A DNA stretch of 64,000 bases, from positions 1 to 64,000 of the forward strand of contig NZ_QIRF01000003.1 of NCBI RefSeq assembly GCF_003332825.1, read 5' to 3'. Source of the DNA: Dyella sp. C9 (lineage in GTDB: Bacteria; Pseudomonadota; Gammaproteobacteria; Xanthomonadales; Rhodanobacteraceae). Each line of letters opens with the position of its first letter. Within the stretch, counting starts at the first letter, position 1. Below the pieces are notes generated by a model. That model did not search any database, was not told where the DNA came from, and saw nothing but the letters and a program-made list of their open reading frames with translations. Positions 56,871 to 64,000 of the stretch are shown piece after piece. The translations under genes were made by a program, and so were the position numbers.

Positions 56871-58004
56871 TTACCTCAGCAGCGTCGCCGGATCGGCGCG
56901 GCGCAGGCTGCGCATGGCGGCCAGGCCGGACACGATGGCCAGGCCCATGCCCAGGCTGAGGCAGGCGAGCGCGGTCCATGGGTCCAGCGCCACCGGCACG
57001 CTGCGGCTGCGCGCGAAGGCAAGCGCCAGGCCGCCCAGGATGCTGGCGCCGGCGAGGCCGAGTGCGCCGACCCAGAAGGCCTGCTCCATCACCACCTTGC
57101 GCAGTGCGCCGACGCCCACGCCCAGCGCGTTGAGCGTGGCGTACTCGCGCACCGAGCCGATCACGGCGGCGACCAGGGTCTGGCTGGTGATCACGGCGCC
57201 GACCAGGAAGACGATGCCTGCCAGGAACAGCACGCCGGCGCCAGCGCCGGTGTCGAACATCCAATAGAGCTGCGAGCGGCGCGCGAAGTCCTCCGCCGTC
57301 CACACGTCGTAGCTGCCGAACGCGGAGTTGCCGCGCAGGCGCGCGGCCACCTCGCTGGCCTGCGCGGGGTCGCGCAGCTTGGCCACGAAGTAGGTCATGC
57401 GATTGGTGTTGCTGGGGTCGGTGTCCAGTTCCGCCGCGGTGGCCAGCGACGCCACCACGTTGACGCCGCCCAGCGCACGCAGGCCGCTGCTGACGCCGAC
57501 CACGCGTACGCGATGGCCGTTGATCACCGCGCTGTCGCCGATGCCCACGCCCAAGCTGTCGAGGTCGGCACGGTCGACCACCACCGCATCGGGCTCGTTG
57601 AGGCGGGCGCGCAGGGCAGGAGAGAGGGCGTGGGCGAACAGCATGCCGTCCGGGCGGGTATTGATGCCGGAGACGAACACCGATACGCCGCCGGTGTCGC
57701 TGGGGCCGCGCCAGTCGGCATCAACCCAGTGGAACGGTTCGACGGAGGCAACCGCCGGGTCCATGCGCAGCCGCATCTCCACGCCGGAGTCGATCGAGCG
57801 GCCCAGGTTCACGCTCTGCGTGCCCGGATAACCGGCCCAAAGATCGGCGGAGGAGCCGGTGATGTAAACGCTGGCACTGCCGAAGATGCCGAGCACCAGT
57901 GCGGCCTGCAGCAACTGCAGCAGACCGGCGAAGCCCACCGCGAGAATGGCCGGCAGGAAACGCCGCCATTCATAGACAAGTGTCTTGCGTGCCAGCGCCA
58001 CCAT
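56871..58004 (-). CDS. FtsX/MacB-like ABC permease
   Basis: This 377-residue protein has an N-terminal transmembrane helix, a ~210-residue periplasmic domain and three C-terminal helices, the MacB/FtsX mechanotransmission layout. Unlike MacB the ATPase is separate. ATG 58004 overlaps the stop of the outer-membrane gene as TGATG and gives MVALARKTLVYEW, a normal family start; the much longer reading frame upstream is a shadow of the TolC-like gene. Confidence 0.88.
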   Translation of the reverse strand: MVALARKTLVYEWRRFLPAILAVGFAGLLQLLQAALVLGIFGSASVYITGSSADLWAGYPGTQSVNLGRSIDSGVEMRLRMDPAVASVEPFHWVDADWRGPSDTGGVSVFVSGINTRPDGMLFAHALSPALRARLNEPDAVVVDRADLDSLGVGIGDSAVINGHRVRVVGVSSGLRALGGVNVVASLATAAELDTDPSNTNRMTYFVAKLRDPAQASEVAARLRGNSAFGSYDVWTAEDFARRSQLYWMFDTGAGAGVLFLAGIVFLVGAVITSQTLVAAVIGSVREYATLNALGVGVGALRKVVMEQAFWVGALGLAGASILGGLALAFARSRSVPVALDPWTALACLSLGMGLAIVSGLAAMRSLRRADPATLLR

Positions 58005-59458
58005 CAGTCGGTGCTCCGCGGCGGCTGCGGCGGATTGGGCATGGGGGCGCCACCCAGGGCCTTGTACAGGGACACATAGGCCAGGTCGCGTGCGGCCACG
58101 GCGCTGACCAGTTCCAGTTCGGCGCGATGGCCTTCGATCAGTCCGTCCTGCACGTCCATGTTGCTGCCCAGGTTGAGATCCGCCCGCTTTCGCAGCGCCG
58201 TCAGGTTGGTCTGCAGGAGATCGGCGGCCTGGCGTGAGGCGTCTTCGCGGCCGCGCAGCTGTTCCAGGTCGCCCATGGCCGTTTCGGCCTCGGCTACACC
58301 TTGTAGTACCGCCTGGCGGTAAGCGTAGACGGCCGCCTTCAGCTCGTGGTCCTTGGCGTGCGCGGTGGCCACGCGCTGGCCCCAGTCGAACAGCGGCACG
58401 TCGATGATCGGACCGTAGGAGAAGATCGCCTCGCCCGTATGCACGTGGTAGTTGGAGGCAATGTTGGCCGACCACTGCAGCGAGGCGCCCAGGCCAATGT
58501 GCGGATAGATGTCGGCGCGGCTCATGCCCAGCTCGCCGGCGGCGCGCAGCACATCGGCTTCCGCGCTGGCGATCTCGGGGCGGGCGCGCAACATGTCGGC
58601 CGGTGCCGTGGTCAGCTGCCAGGCGCCGAGCTGCGGCTGCTCGCCGGGCTGCAGCCATTGAGGATCCGGCTCGGGCTGGCCCAGCAATACGGCGAGCTGC
58701 TGGGCGCTGGCGTTGATGGTCTGCTGCGGCTCGCTCAGGGCGGCCTGGGCACGGGACAGGTCGGCCTGCGCGCGGGCTACTTCCAGTGGCGGCGCCAGCT
58801 TCAGCTGCTCGCGCACCTGCAGCAGGCGCACCTTTTCCTGTTGCGCATCGCGGATGGCCGTAAGCAGGCGAGCCTGCTGCTGGGCGGAGCGCAACTCGAT
58901 CCAGCGGCGGGACACCTCGGCCACCAGCGACACCTGCGCGCCGCGCAGCGCCGCGGCCGAGGCATCGAGCTGCCCCTGGGCGACGCGCTGGCTGCTCTTC
59001 CAGGCCCCGAACAACGGCAGTTCCCACAGCGCGTCGAAACCCACCACGAAATACGAGGCGGTGGTGTCGGGGTCGATCACGTCGTTGGTGCGGCCATGCA
59101 ACGAAGGCAGGTATGGGTCGTGGGCATGGCGGTTCAACAGCCGGGCCGAGCGCATGCGCGCGGCTGCCTGGGCCACGTCCAGGTTGTTCTGCAGGGCGCG
59201 GTCGACCAGGGCGTCCAGCTCCGGATCGCCCAGGGCCTGCCACCAGCCCCGCAGGTCGGCGCTCGGCGGGGCGACGCCGGCCGGCGCGTTGCGCCAGGTG
59301 TCCGGCAGGGGCGGCTTCAATGCCGGTACCGGTGCAGCCGCGCAGCCGGCCAACACGACCAGGCTCCAGCCCAGCAGGCTACAGGCGAGCAGGTGGCGTG
59401 GCCGGATGGGTGCAGCTTCCATGTTCGACGGATCCGGGTGATTTCGACGCTGAAACAC
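58004..59458 (-). CDS. TolC/NodT-family outer membrane efflux lipoprotein
   Basis: This 484-residue channel protein has a lipobox (LAGC), two repeated coiled-coil and beta-strand halves, the early WWQALGDPELDALVDRAL block and the RPEIASAEADVLRAAGELGMSRADIYP-type motif in the second half. GTG 59458 has AGGA at good spacing; ATG 59422 gives a shorter signal peptide and is the alternative. It is the first gene of a five-gene export operon (channel, permease, ATPase, adaptor, MipA). The exported substrate is unknown. Confidence 0.9.
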   Translation of the reverse strand: MFQRRNHPDPSNMEAAPIRPRHLLACSLLGWSLVVLAGCAAAPVPALKPPLPDTWRNAPAGVAPPSADLRGWWQALGDPELDALVDRALQNNLDVAQAAARMRSARLLNRHAHDPYLPSLHGRTNDVIDPDTTASYFVVGFDALWELPLFGAWKSSQRVAQGQLDASAAALRGAQVSLVAEVSRRWIELRSAQQQARLLTAIRDAQQEKVRLLQVREQLKLAPPLEVARAQADLSRAQAALSEPQQTINASAQQLAVLLGQPEPDPQWLQPGEQPQLGAWQLTTAPADMLRARPEIASAEADVLRAAGELGMSRADIYPHIGLGASLQWSANIASNYHVHTGEAIFSYGPIIDVPLFDWGQRVATAHAKDHELKAAVYAYRQAVLQGVAEAETAMGDLEQLRGREDASRQAADLLQTNLTALRKRADLNLGSNMDVQDGLIEGHRAELELVSAVAARDLAYVSLYKALGGAPMPNPPQPPRSTD

Positions 59459-59539
59459 GAATTTCCTGATTGTTCAGCCGATTATGTGGGGAACGTATGG
59501 CCGGGGAATGCGCCAATGAAGCGGTTAAGAATAGCCGAC

Positions 59540-59558
59540 TAAGCCTACGACAGGCTTA
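59540..59558. promoter_or_regulatory. 7-bp inverted repeat between efflux operon and MtnX-like gene
   Basis: TAAGCCT-ACGAC-AGGCTTA lies in the 210-bp divergent region, about 80 bp from the efflux start and 110 bp from the phosphatase start. It is a credible operator for a dimeric regulator of either operon. No regulator is encoded beside it. Confidence 0.45.
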
Positions 59559-59668
59559 TGAAAGTCTTACAGGATGGATAGTACCGCGCAGAATCTTTCG
59601 GAAAGAAAGGAGGCCGAAAGGGGGGGCTACCTATTGTGTCCTCACACTGCAATGTGGAGCTTCACCTA

Positions 59669-60373
59669 GTGACTGGCTGGACCATTCTCTGCGACTTCGA
59701 CGGCACCATCTCGGTCGAAGACGTGATCGACTCGCTGCTCGACCGCTTCGGCCGTCCCGGCTGGGAAACGCTGGAGCAGGACTGGCGCGCTGGCCGCATC
59801 GGCTCGCGCGAATGCATGACGGGCCAGGTCGGCCTGCTCGACATGACCCAGGAGGCGCTGGACAAGCACTTGTCCTCGCTGTGGATCGACCACGCCTTCC
59901 CGGCGTTCGTGAAGCAGGCGCGCGACCTGAACACGCCGATCCGCGTGGTCAGCGATGGCCTGGATTATGCCATCCACAAGATCCTCGGCCGGTATGGCCT
60001 GGACGACCTGCCGCTGGCCGCCAACCACCTGGCCCCGGCCACGCCGCCGCGCCAGTGGCAGCTCACCTCGCCGTTCCAGGCCGAGGGCTGCCGCAGCGGT
60101 ACCTGCAAGTGTGCGGTGGCCGCCCAGGCCAGCAAGGGGGGCGCCAAGACCCTGCTGATCGGCGACGGTGCATCGGACTTCTGCGCCGCCGACCGCGTCG
60201 ACTTCGTGTTTGCCAAGCACCGCCTGATCGAGCACTGCCGCGCCGCCGGCATCCCGTACGTGCCGATCACCGGTTTCGAGGATGCGCTGGAACTGCTGCC
60301 GCGCCTGCTTGATGGCAGCCTGCTGGCCGAACACACCCCGGCCGCGCCCGCGCTGGCCGTTGCTTCCCTCTGA
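59669..60373 (+). CDS. MtnX-like HAD phosphatase
   Basis: This 234-residue protein is a HAD-IB phosphatase with the nucleophile motif DFDGTIS (Asp9, Asp11), the Ser motif VVSDGLD and the metal Asp in IGDGASDFCAAD. It has an unusual Cys pair pattern, GCRSGTCKCAV, that could hold a metal. MtnX acts on a methionine-salvage intermediate, but no other salvage gene is near. GTG 59669 follows GGAG at 9 bases; GTG 59636 is possible but adds a non-family segment. It is 50 bp upstream of an aminotransferase gene and likely in its operon. Confidence 0.75.
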   Translation: MTGWTILCDFDGTISVEDVIDSLLDRFGRPGWETLEQDWRAGRIGSRECMTGQVGLLDMTQEALDKHLSSLWIDHAFPAFVKQARDLNTPIRVVSDGLDYAIHKILGRYGLDDLPLAANHLAPATPPRQWQLTSPFQAEGCRSGTCKCAVAAQASKGGAKTLLIGDGASDFCAADRVDFVFAKHRLIEHCRAAGIPYVPITGFEDALELLPRLLDGSLLAEHTPAAPALAVASL

Positions 60374-60423
60374 GCGGGCGCTGCCCGCTCTTCCCCATCT
60401 TCTGATCGTTTCCGGATTTACCA

Positions 60424-61830
60424 ATGAACGCTTACGACAAGAACGCTGGCGTCGTGATCCCCGACGCGCAGCTGCTGGCTGACGAGGCCGAGTGGAGCTC
60501 GTTCGGCGACACCGTGCACTACGTCGATCCGCCGAAGATCTTCCGCCACGGCGAAGGCAGCTGGATGATCGACACCGCCGGCACGCGCTTCCTCGACCTG
60601 CAGATGTGGTACTCCGCGGTCAACTTCGGCTACGGCAACCAGCGCCTCAACGACACGCTGAAGCGCCAGATCGACATCCTGCCGCAGGTCGCCAGCCAGT
60701 ACCTGCATCAGACCCGCATCGAGCTGGCCAAGACCATCGCGGTCGACGCGCAGCAGAAGTTCGGCCTGAAGGGCCGCGTGCACTTCAACGTCGGCGGCGC
60801 GCAGGCGGTGGAAGACTCGCTGAAGCTGGTGCGCAACTACACCGGCGGCAAGAGCCTGATGTTCGCCTTCGAGGGCGGCTACCACGGCCGTACGCTGGGC
60901 GCCTCGTCGATCACCTCCAGCTACCGCTACCGTCGTCGCTTCGGCCACTTCGGCGAGCGCGCGATGTTCGTGCCGTTCCCGTACCCGTTCCGTCGCCCGA
61001 AGGGGATGACGCCGGAGGAGTACTCGGACGCCTGCGTGCGCCAGTTCGCGCGCCTGTTCGAGACCGAATACAACGGCGTGTGGGACCCCAAGGTCAGCCA
61101 GGCCGAATATGCCGCCTTCTACGTCGAGCCGATCCAGGGCACCGGTGGCTACGTCGTCCCGCCGATGAATTTCTTCAAGGACCTGAAGAAGGTGCTGGAC
61201 CAGTACGGCATCCTGATGGTGGTCGACGAAATCCAGATGGGCTTCTGGCGCACCGGCAAGCTGTGGTCGATCGAGCACTTCGGCGTGACGCCGGACGTGA
61301 TCGTGTTCGGCAAGGCGCTGACCAATGGCCTGAACCCGCTGTCGGGCCTGTGGGCGCGCGAAGAGATGATCAACCCGACCATCTTCCCGCCGGGCTCCAC
61401 CCACTCCACGTTCAACTCCAACCCGCTGGGCACCTCGCTGGGTCTGGAAGTGATCAAGATGGGCTACGAGCTGGACTACGAGACCAGCGTGCCGAAGAAG
61501 GGCGCGCACTTCCTCGAAGGCCTGCGCGACCTGCAGAAGCGTCACAAGGAAATCGGCGACGTGGACGGCCTTGGCCTCGCGCTGCGTGCCGAGATCTGCA
61601 CCGACGACGGCTTCACGCCGAACAAGGCGCTGCTGGACAAGATGGTCGATATCGGCCTCGCTGGCGACCTCGAGCACAACGGCAAGAAGATCGGCCTCGT
61701 GCTGGACGTGGGCGGCTGGTACAAGAACGTGATCACGTTCGCGCCGTCGCTGGACATTACCTACGAAGAAATCGACCTGGCCATTGCGCTGCTCGACCAG
61801 CTGCTGACCAAGGCCAAGAAGGCCATGTAA
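60424..61830 (+). CDS. class III aminotransferase paired with phosphatase
   Basis: This 468-residue PLP enzyme has the cofactor Asp in VVDEIQMGFWRTG, the Schiff-base Lys297 in FGKALTNGLNP and VGGAQAVEDSLKLVRNYTG at the phosphate-binding end. It resembles GABA, ornithine and diaminobutyrate aminotransferases, but the specificity is not clear. The partner gene upstream removes phosphate, which suggests a two-step conversion of a phosphorylated keto compound or aldehyde to an amine. A strong terminator ends the unit. Confidence 0.82.
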   Translation: MNAYDKNAGVVIPDAQLLADEAEWSSFGDTVHYVDPPKIFRHGEGSWMIDTAGTRFLDLQMWYSAVNFGYGNQRLNDTLKRQIDILPQVASQYLHQTRIELAKTIAVDAQQKFGLKGRVHFNVGGAQAVEDSLKLVRNYTGGKSLMFAFEGGYHGRTLGASSITSSYRYRRRFGHFGERAMFVPFPYPFRRPKGMTPEEYSDACVRQFARLFETEYNGVWDPKVSQAEYAAFYVEPIQGTGGYVVPPMNFFKDLKKVLDQYGILMVVDEIQMGFWRTGKLWSIEHFGVTPDVIVFGKALTNGLNPLSGLWAREEMINPTIFPPGSTHSTFNSNPLGTSLGLEVIKMGYELDYETSVPKKGAHFLEGLRDLQKRHKEIGDVDGLGLALRAEICTDDGFTPNKALLDKMVDIGLAGDLEHNGKKIGLVLDVGGWYKNVITFAPSLDITYEEIDLAIALLDQLLTKAKKAM

Positions 61831-61837
61831 TGCGATG

Positions 61838-61870
61838 CCGCGGGGCCCATGGCCCCGCGGTTCTTTTTTT
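61838..61870 (+). terminator. terminator after class III aminotransferase
   Basis: The 10-bp stem CCGCGGGGCC-CAT-GGCCCCGCGG (61838-61860) is followed by TTCTTTTTTT. It begins 7 bp past the stop. Confidence 0.93.
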
Positions 61871-61916
61871 GTTGATGGTTTGTCTCAAGTAGTTCCCATG
61901 CAGGGGAAGTGTGACG

Positions 61917-61946
61917 ACGGCGGCGCGCATGTGTCGCCGTTTTTTT
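61917..61946 (+). terminator. second hairpin with T-run
   Basis: ACGGCG and CGCCGT (61917-61922, 61935-61940) pair across a 12-nt loop and run into seven T. It is a possible backup terminator. The rest of the 302-bp gap (61831-62132) holds a REP pair and no gene. Confidence 0.55.
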
Positions 61947-62023
61947 ATGGGCGATGATTTTGTCAGGCCTTCAGTGCCTGTGTCGTGGTGAACCCATCGC
62001 AGTGCGAGGGGCAAGGCGATCCC

Positions 62024-62091
62024 TGTAGGAGCGCACCCTGTGCGCGACCGCTCCTGGCTTCGGTCCATCGCGCACAGGGGGCGCCCATACA
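62024..62091. repeat. GTAG-type REP pair
   Basis: The left arm TGTAGGAGCGCACCCTGTGC... (62024-62050) and a partly degraded inverse arm (about 62069-62091) form a long hairpin of the family seen at 41677-41748. It separates the aminotransferase unit from the 3' end of the histidine kinase gene. Confidence 0.82.
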
Positions 62092-62132
62092 AAGGGCTGG
62101 AGCCGATTCAGCGAACGTTGGGCACGTCGCGG

Positions 62133-63602
62133 TCAGCCCACGATCCGCGAGGTACGCGCGGGAGGAAACACCACTTCAACGCGAAGGCCTCCTGCGCTGC
62201 CCGACAGGTAATGCACTTGCGCGTGGTGCCGCTCCGCGATGCGCTGCACGATGGCCAGGCCCAGGCCGGTGCCTTCCTCGGTGATGCCGGGCACGCGGAA
62301 GAAGCGTTCGCCCAGTCGTTCGAGGAAGGCCGGCGGCACGCCGGGGCCGTTGTCCTCCACGCTGAGGCAGGCGCCGGCGGGCACGGTGGAAAGGCCCACG
62401 GTGAGGATGCTGTCGCGGCCGGCGTAGCGCAGGCTGTTGTCGATCAGGTTGTCGAGCATCTCCTGCAGCGAGATGCGGTCGCCGTCGATCCACACCGGGC
62501 CGGCCGGGCCTTCGTAGCCCAGGTCGACCCCGGCGGTGATCGCATCATGCACGCGCACGCCGAGCAGTTCTGGCACGACCTGCGCGAGGTCGAGCAGCAC
62601 CAGCGGGCTGGCCTCGTTGAGCTCAGGCGACTGCGCGCGGGTGAGGGCCAGCAGCTGGCTGGAAGCACGGCTGGCGCGCTGGGTCAGTCGCAGGATGTGT
62701 TGCAGGGCGTCGTTGACGGTTTCCTTGCTTGGATCGGCCTGTGCGCGCTCCACGTGCACGCGCAATCCGGCCAGCGGCGTCTTGAGCTGGTGCGCGGCAT
62801 CGGCGATGAAGCGCTCCTGCAGCGAGAGCATGCTGCGCTGGCGTGCGAACAAGGCGTCGATGGTGCGCGTGAGCGGAAGGATCTCGACCGGCACGTCGGC
62901 GTCGCCGATCGGCGCCAGGTCATGCTCGCGTGCCGCCAGGCGCGTGGTCAGCGGGTCGAGCTGGCGCAGGCCCACGCGTACGCCATACAGCACCAGCATG
63001 AACACGCTGGCGATCAGGATGGCCTGCGCCGGGATGGTCAGCAACAGGATCTCCCGCGCGCGCTGGTGGCGATCGTGGAAGGTCTCGGCCATGGTGACCG
63101 TGAGCTGGTCGCTGGGATCGCGCAGGTTCGGGATGCGCACGGTGGCGGCGCGCAGGTCGCGATGCTTCTGCGTGTGGGTGAAGATGGAGGTCGAATACAG
63201 CTCCGGCTCGCCGTCCTGCGACGCGCCCGACAAGGGCGCCGGCTGCAGCTCGGCGGTGCCCGCGAGCAGGCCATGGCGCTGGCTGCTGACGTTGAAGTAG
63301 TTGTGGCCTTCGGGGGCGTATTCGAGCAGGAAACGCGCCTGCGGCGAAATCTGCCCGCCGAGGTCTTCCTGGCTGAGCATCTGGGCCAGTGTGGTGGCGT
63401 CGTCGGCGAGATCGCGATCGTGCACGTGGTTGGAGTAGATCAGCGCGCCGCCATAGGTGACCAGGCTCTCGATCACCAGCAACACCATCAGCGGCACCAG
63501 CAGCGAGGACAGCAGGTGCCGCCGCAGGCTGGGGCGCCCATCCGGCTCGGTGATGCGGTAAAGCCAGGCCATCGGGGAGGGCGGATGCGCCGGTTCACTC
63601 AT
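62133..63602 (-). CDS. sensor histidine kinase (TctE/QseC-like)
   Basis: This 489-residue membrane kinase has two transmembrane helices (about 32-52 and 187-207) flanking a ~130-residue periplasmic 2CSK_N-type sensor, a HAMP-like linker, the phospho-acceptor His in DAAHQLKTPLAG near residue 270, the N-box DNLIDNSLRYA and G-boxes DNGPGVP and GTGLGLAI. TctE relatives sense tricarboxylates, QseC others; the signal here is not known. The ATG overlaps the response regulator stop (ATGA). Confidence 0.9.
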   Translation of the reverse strand: MSEPAHPPSPMAWLYRITEPDGRPSLRRHLLSSLLVPLMVLLVIESLVTYGGALIYSNHVHDRDLADDATTLAQMLSQEDLGGQISPQARFLLEYAPEGHNYFNVSSQRHGLLAGTAELQPAPLSGASQDGEPELYSTSIFTHTQKHRDLRAATVRIPNLRDPSDQLTVTMAETFHDRHQRAREILLLTIPAQAILIASVFMLVLYGVRVGLRQLDPLTTRLAAREHDLAPIGDADVPVEILPLTRTIDALFARQRSMLSLQERFIADAAHQLKTPLAGLRVHVERAQADPSKETVNDALQHILRLTQRASRASSQLLALTRAQSPELNEASPLVLLDLAQVVPELLGVRVHDAITAGVDLGYEGPAGPVWIDGDRISLQEMLDNLIDNSLRYAGRDSILTVGLSTVPAGACLSVEDNGPGVPPAFLERLGERFFRVPGITEEGTGLGLAIVQRIAERHHAQVHYLSGSAGGLRVEVVFPPARTSRIVG

Positions 63603-64000
63603 GCCTTCGATTCCTTGCCTTCCTTCACTTCCTCGAGCAGGTAGCCAAGGCCGCGAATGGTGCGTACCTGGGTGCCGGAGTCGGTCAGCTTGCGCCGCAG
63701 CCGATAGATGGCGATGTCCAGGCCGTTATCGGTGAGCTCCTCATCCCAGCTGCACAGGGCTTCGACCAGTTGGGCGCGGCTGGTGACACGGTCGGGGCGT
63801 GCAGCCAGCGCTTCCAGCAGGCCGAACTCGCGGGCCGTGAGCTCCAGTGGTTCTTCACCGATCCAGGCACGGTGGCCCGGCAGGTCCAGGCGCAGCCGGC
63901 CCATGGTGAGCTCGGGGGCGCCCTGTGAGGTATAGCGGCGCAGCAGGGCGCGCACGCGTGCCTCGAATTCGGCCAGCGCAAACGGCTTCACCAGGTAGTC
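63599..64000 (-). CDS. OmpR-family response regulator (partial, cut by window end)
   Basis: Only the C-terminal ~133 residues lie in the window. The receiver's end is visible as DYLVKPFALAEFEARVRALLRR, with the conserved Lys-Pro, then a winged-helix DNA-binding domain (LTAREFGLLEALA, then DIAIYRLRRKL and VRTIRGLGYLL). The start and the phospho-acceptor Asp are beyond the window end. It is the partner of the kinase that follows it with a 4-bp overlap. Confidence 0.92.
   Translation of the reverse strand, partial: DYLVKPFALAEFEARVRALLRRYTSQGAPELTMGRLRLDLPGHRAWIGEEPLELTAREFGLLEALAARPDRVTSRAQLVEALCSWDEELTDNGLDIAIYRLRRKLTDSGTQVRTIRGLGYLLEEVKEGKESKA

Noticed and set aside
56211..58079. 622-codon frame antisense to the ABC exporter genes
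   Set aside because: It covers the ends of three coupled genes with clear motifs; composition is that of an antisense shadow.

Overview
The window is a high-GC, densely coded chromosomal stretch from a gammaproteobacterium of the Xanthomonadales (Lysobacterales), most likely the Rhodanobacteraceae (Dyella, Luteibacter, Rhodanobacter or Frateuria-like). This rests on the family make-up: two Oar-type TonB-dependent receptors, an Rrf2-sufBCDS cluster, an AmgK/MurU recycling pair, GTAG-type REP sequences and the general gene style. No rRNA, tRNA, CRISPR array, transposase or phage gene was seen. The genus is inference.

Layout. 1-5.7 kb: a five-gene, translationally coupled catabolic operon (FGGY sugar kinase, class II aldolase, glutamate-1-semialdehyde-aminomutase-like enzyme, a zinc-ligand-less aldolase paralogue, MFS permease). 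5.8-8.5 kb: divergent serA and a D-2-hydroxyglutarate dehydrogenase-like flavoprotein. 8.6-10.6 kb: a secreted beta-propeller protein and proline iminopeptidase. 10.7-14.1 kb: a chemoreceptor followed by an EAL-CBS-GGDEF protein. 14.4-17.4 kb: upp, a PsiF-repeat protein and a class III aminotransferase. 17.7-21.5 kb: an ABC exporter with its own DesK/DesR-like two-component system, including an 81-residue ATPase-domain fragment squeezed between kinase and regulator. 21.6-25.2 kb: a DUF3142 lipoprotein and a large envelope protein of unknown role. 25.3-31.3 kb: queA, tgt, yajC, secD and secF. 31.8-38.3 kb: two tandem Oar-like TonB receptors, each behind a similar promoter and a ~185-nt leader with shared boxes and hairpins. 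38.5-41.6 kb: a sterol-desaturase-family enzyme, murU and amgK. 41.8-43.5 kb: glnK-amtB behind a sigma-54 promoter. 43.8-49.2 kb: Rrf2 regulator plus sufBCDS. 49.3-54.3 kb: DUF333 lipoprotein, a PLP decarboxylase, an M13 peptidase, and a GNAT-Rieske pair. 54.4-59.5 kb: a MacAB/TolC-like export operon ending in a MipA/OmpV protein. 59.7-61.8 kb: a MtnX-like phosphatase with a class III aminotransferase. 62.1-64.0 kb: a two-component pair whose regulator is cut by the window end.

Several operons are interrupted by short palindromic repeats (between queA and tgt, tgt and yajC, amgK and murU, sufB and sufC, and upstream of glnK). They fall into four families: GTAG-type REPs, 28-bp ATTCCTGCGAAAGCAGGAAT arms in inverted pairs, CCCTCTCCCC/TTGGGGTGAGGG inverted pairs, and GGGAATAGGG repeats.

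The best candidates for something undescribed are the shared structured leaders of the two TonB receptor genes, the ATPase-fragment microprotein coupled to a histidine kinase and response regulator, and the aminomutase-like sugar operon with its dead aldolase paralogue.
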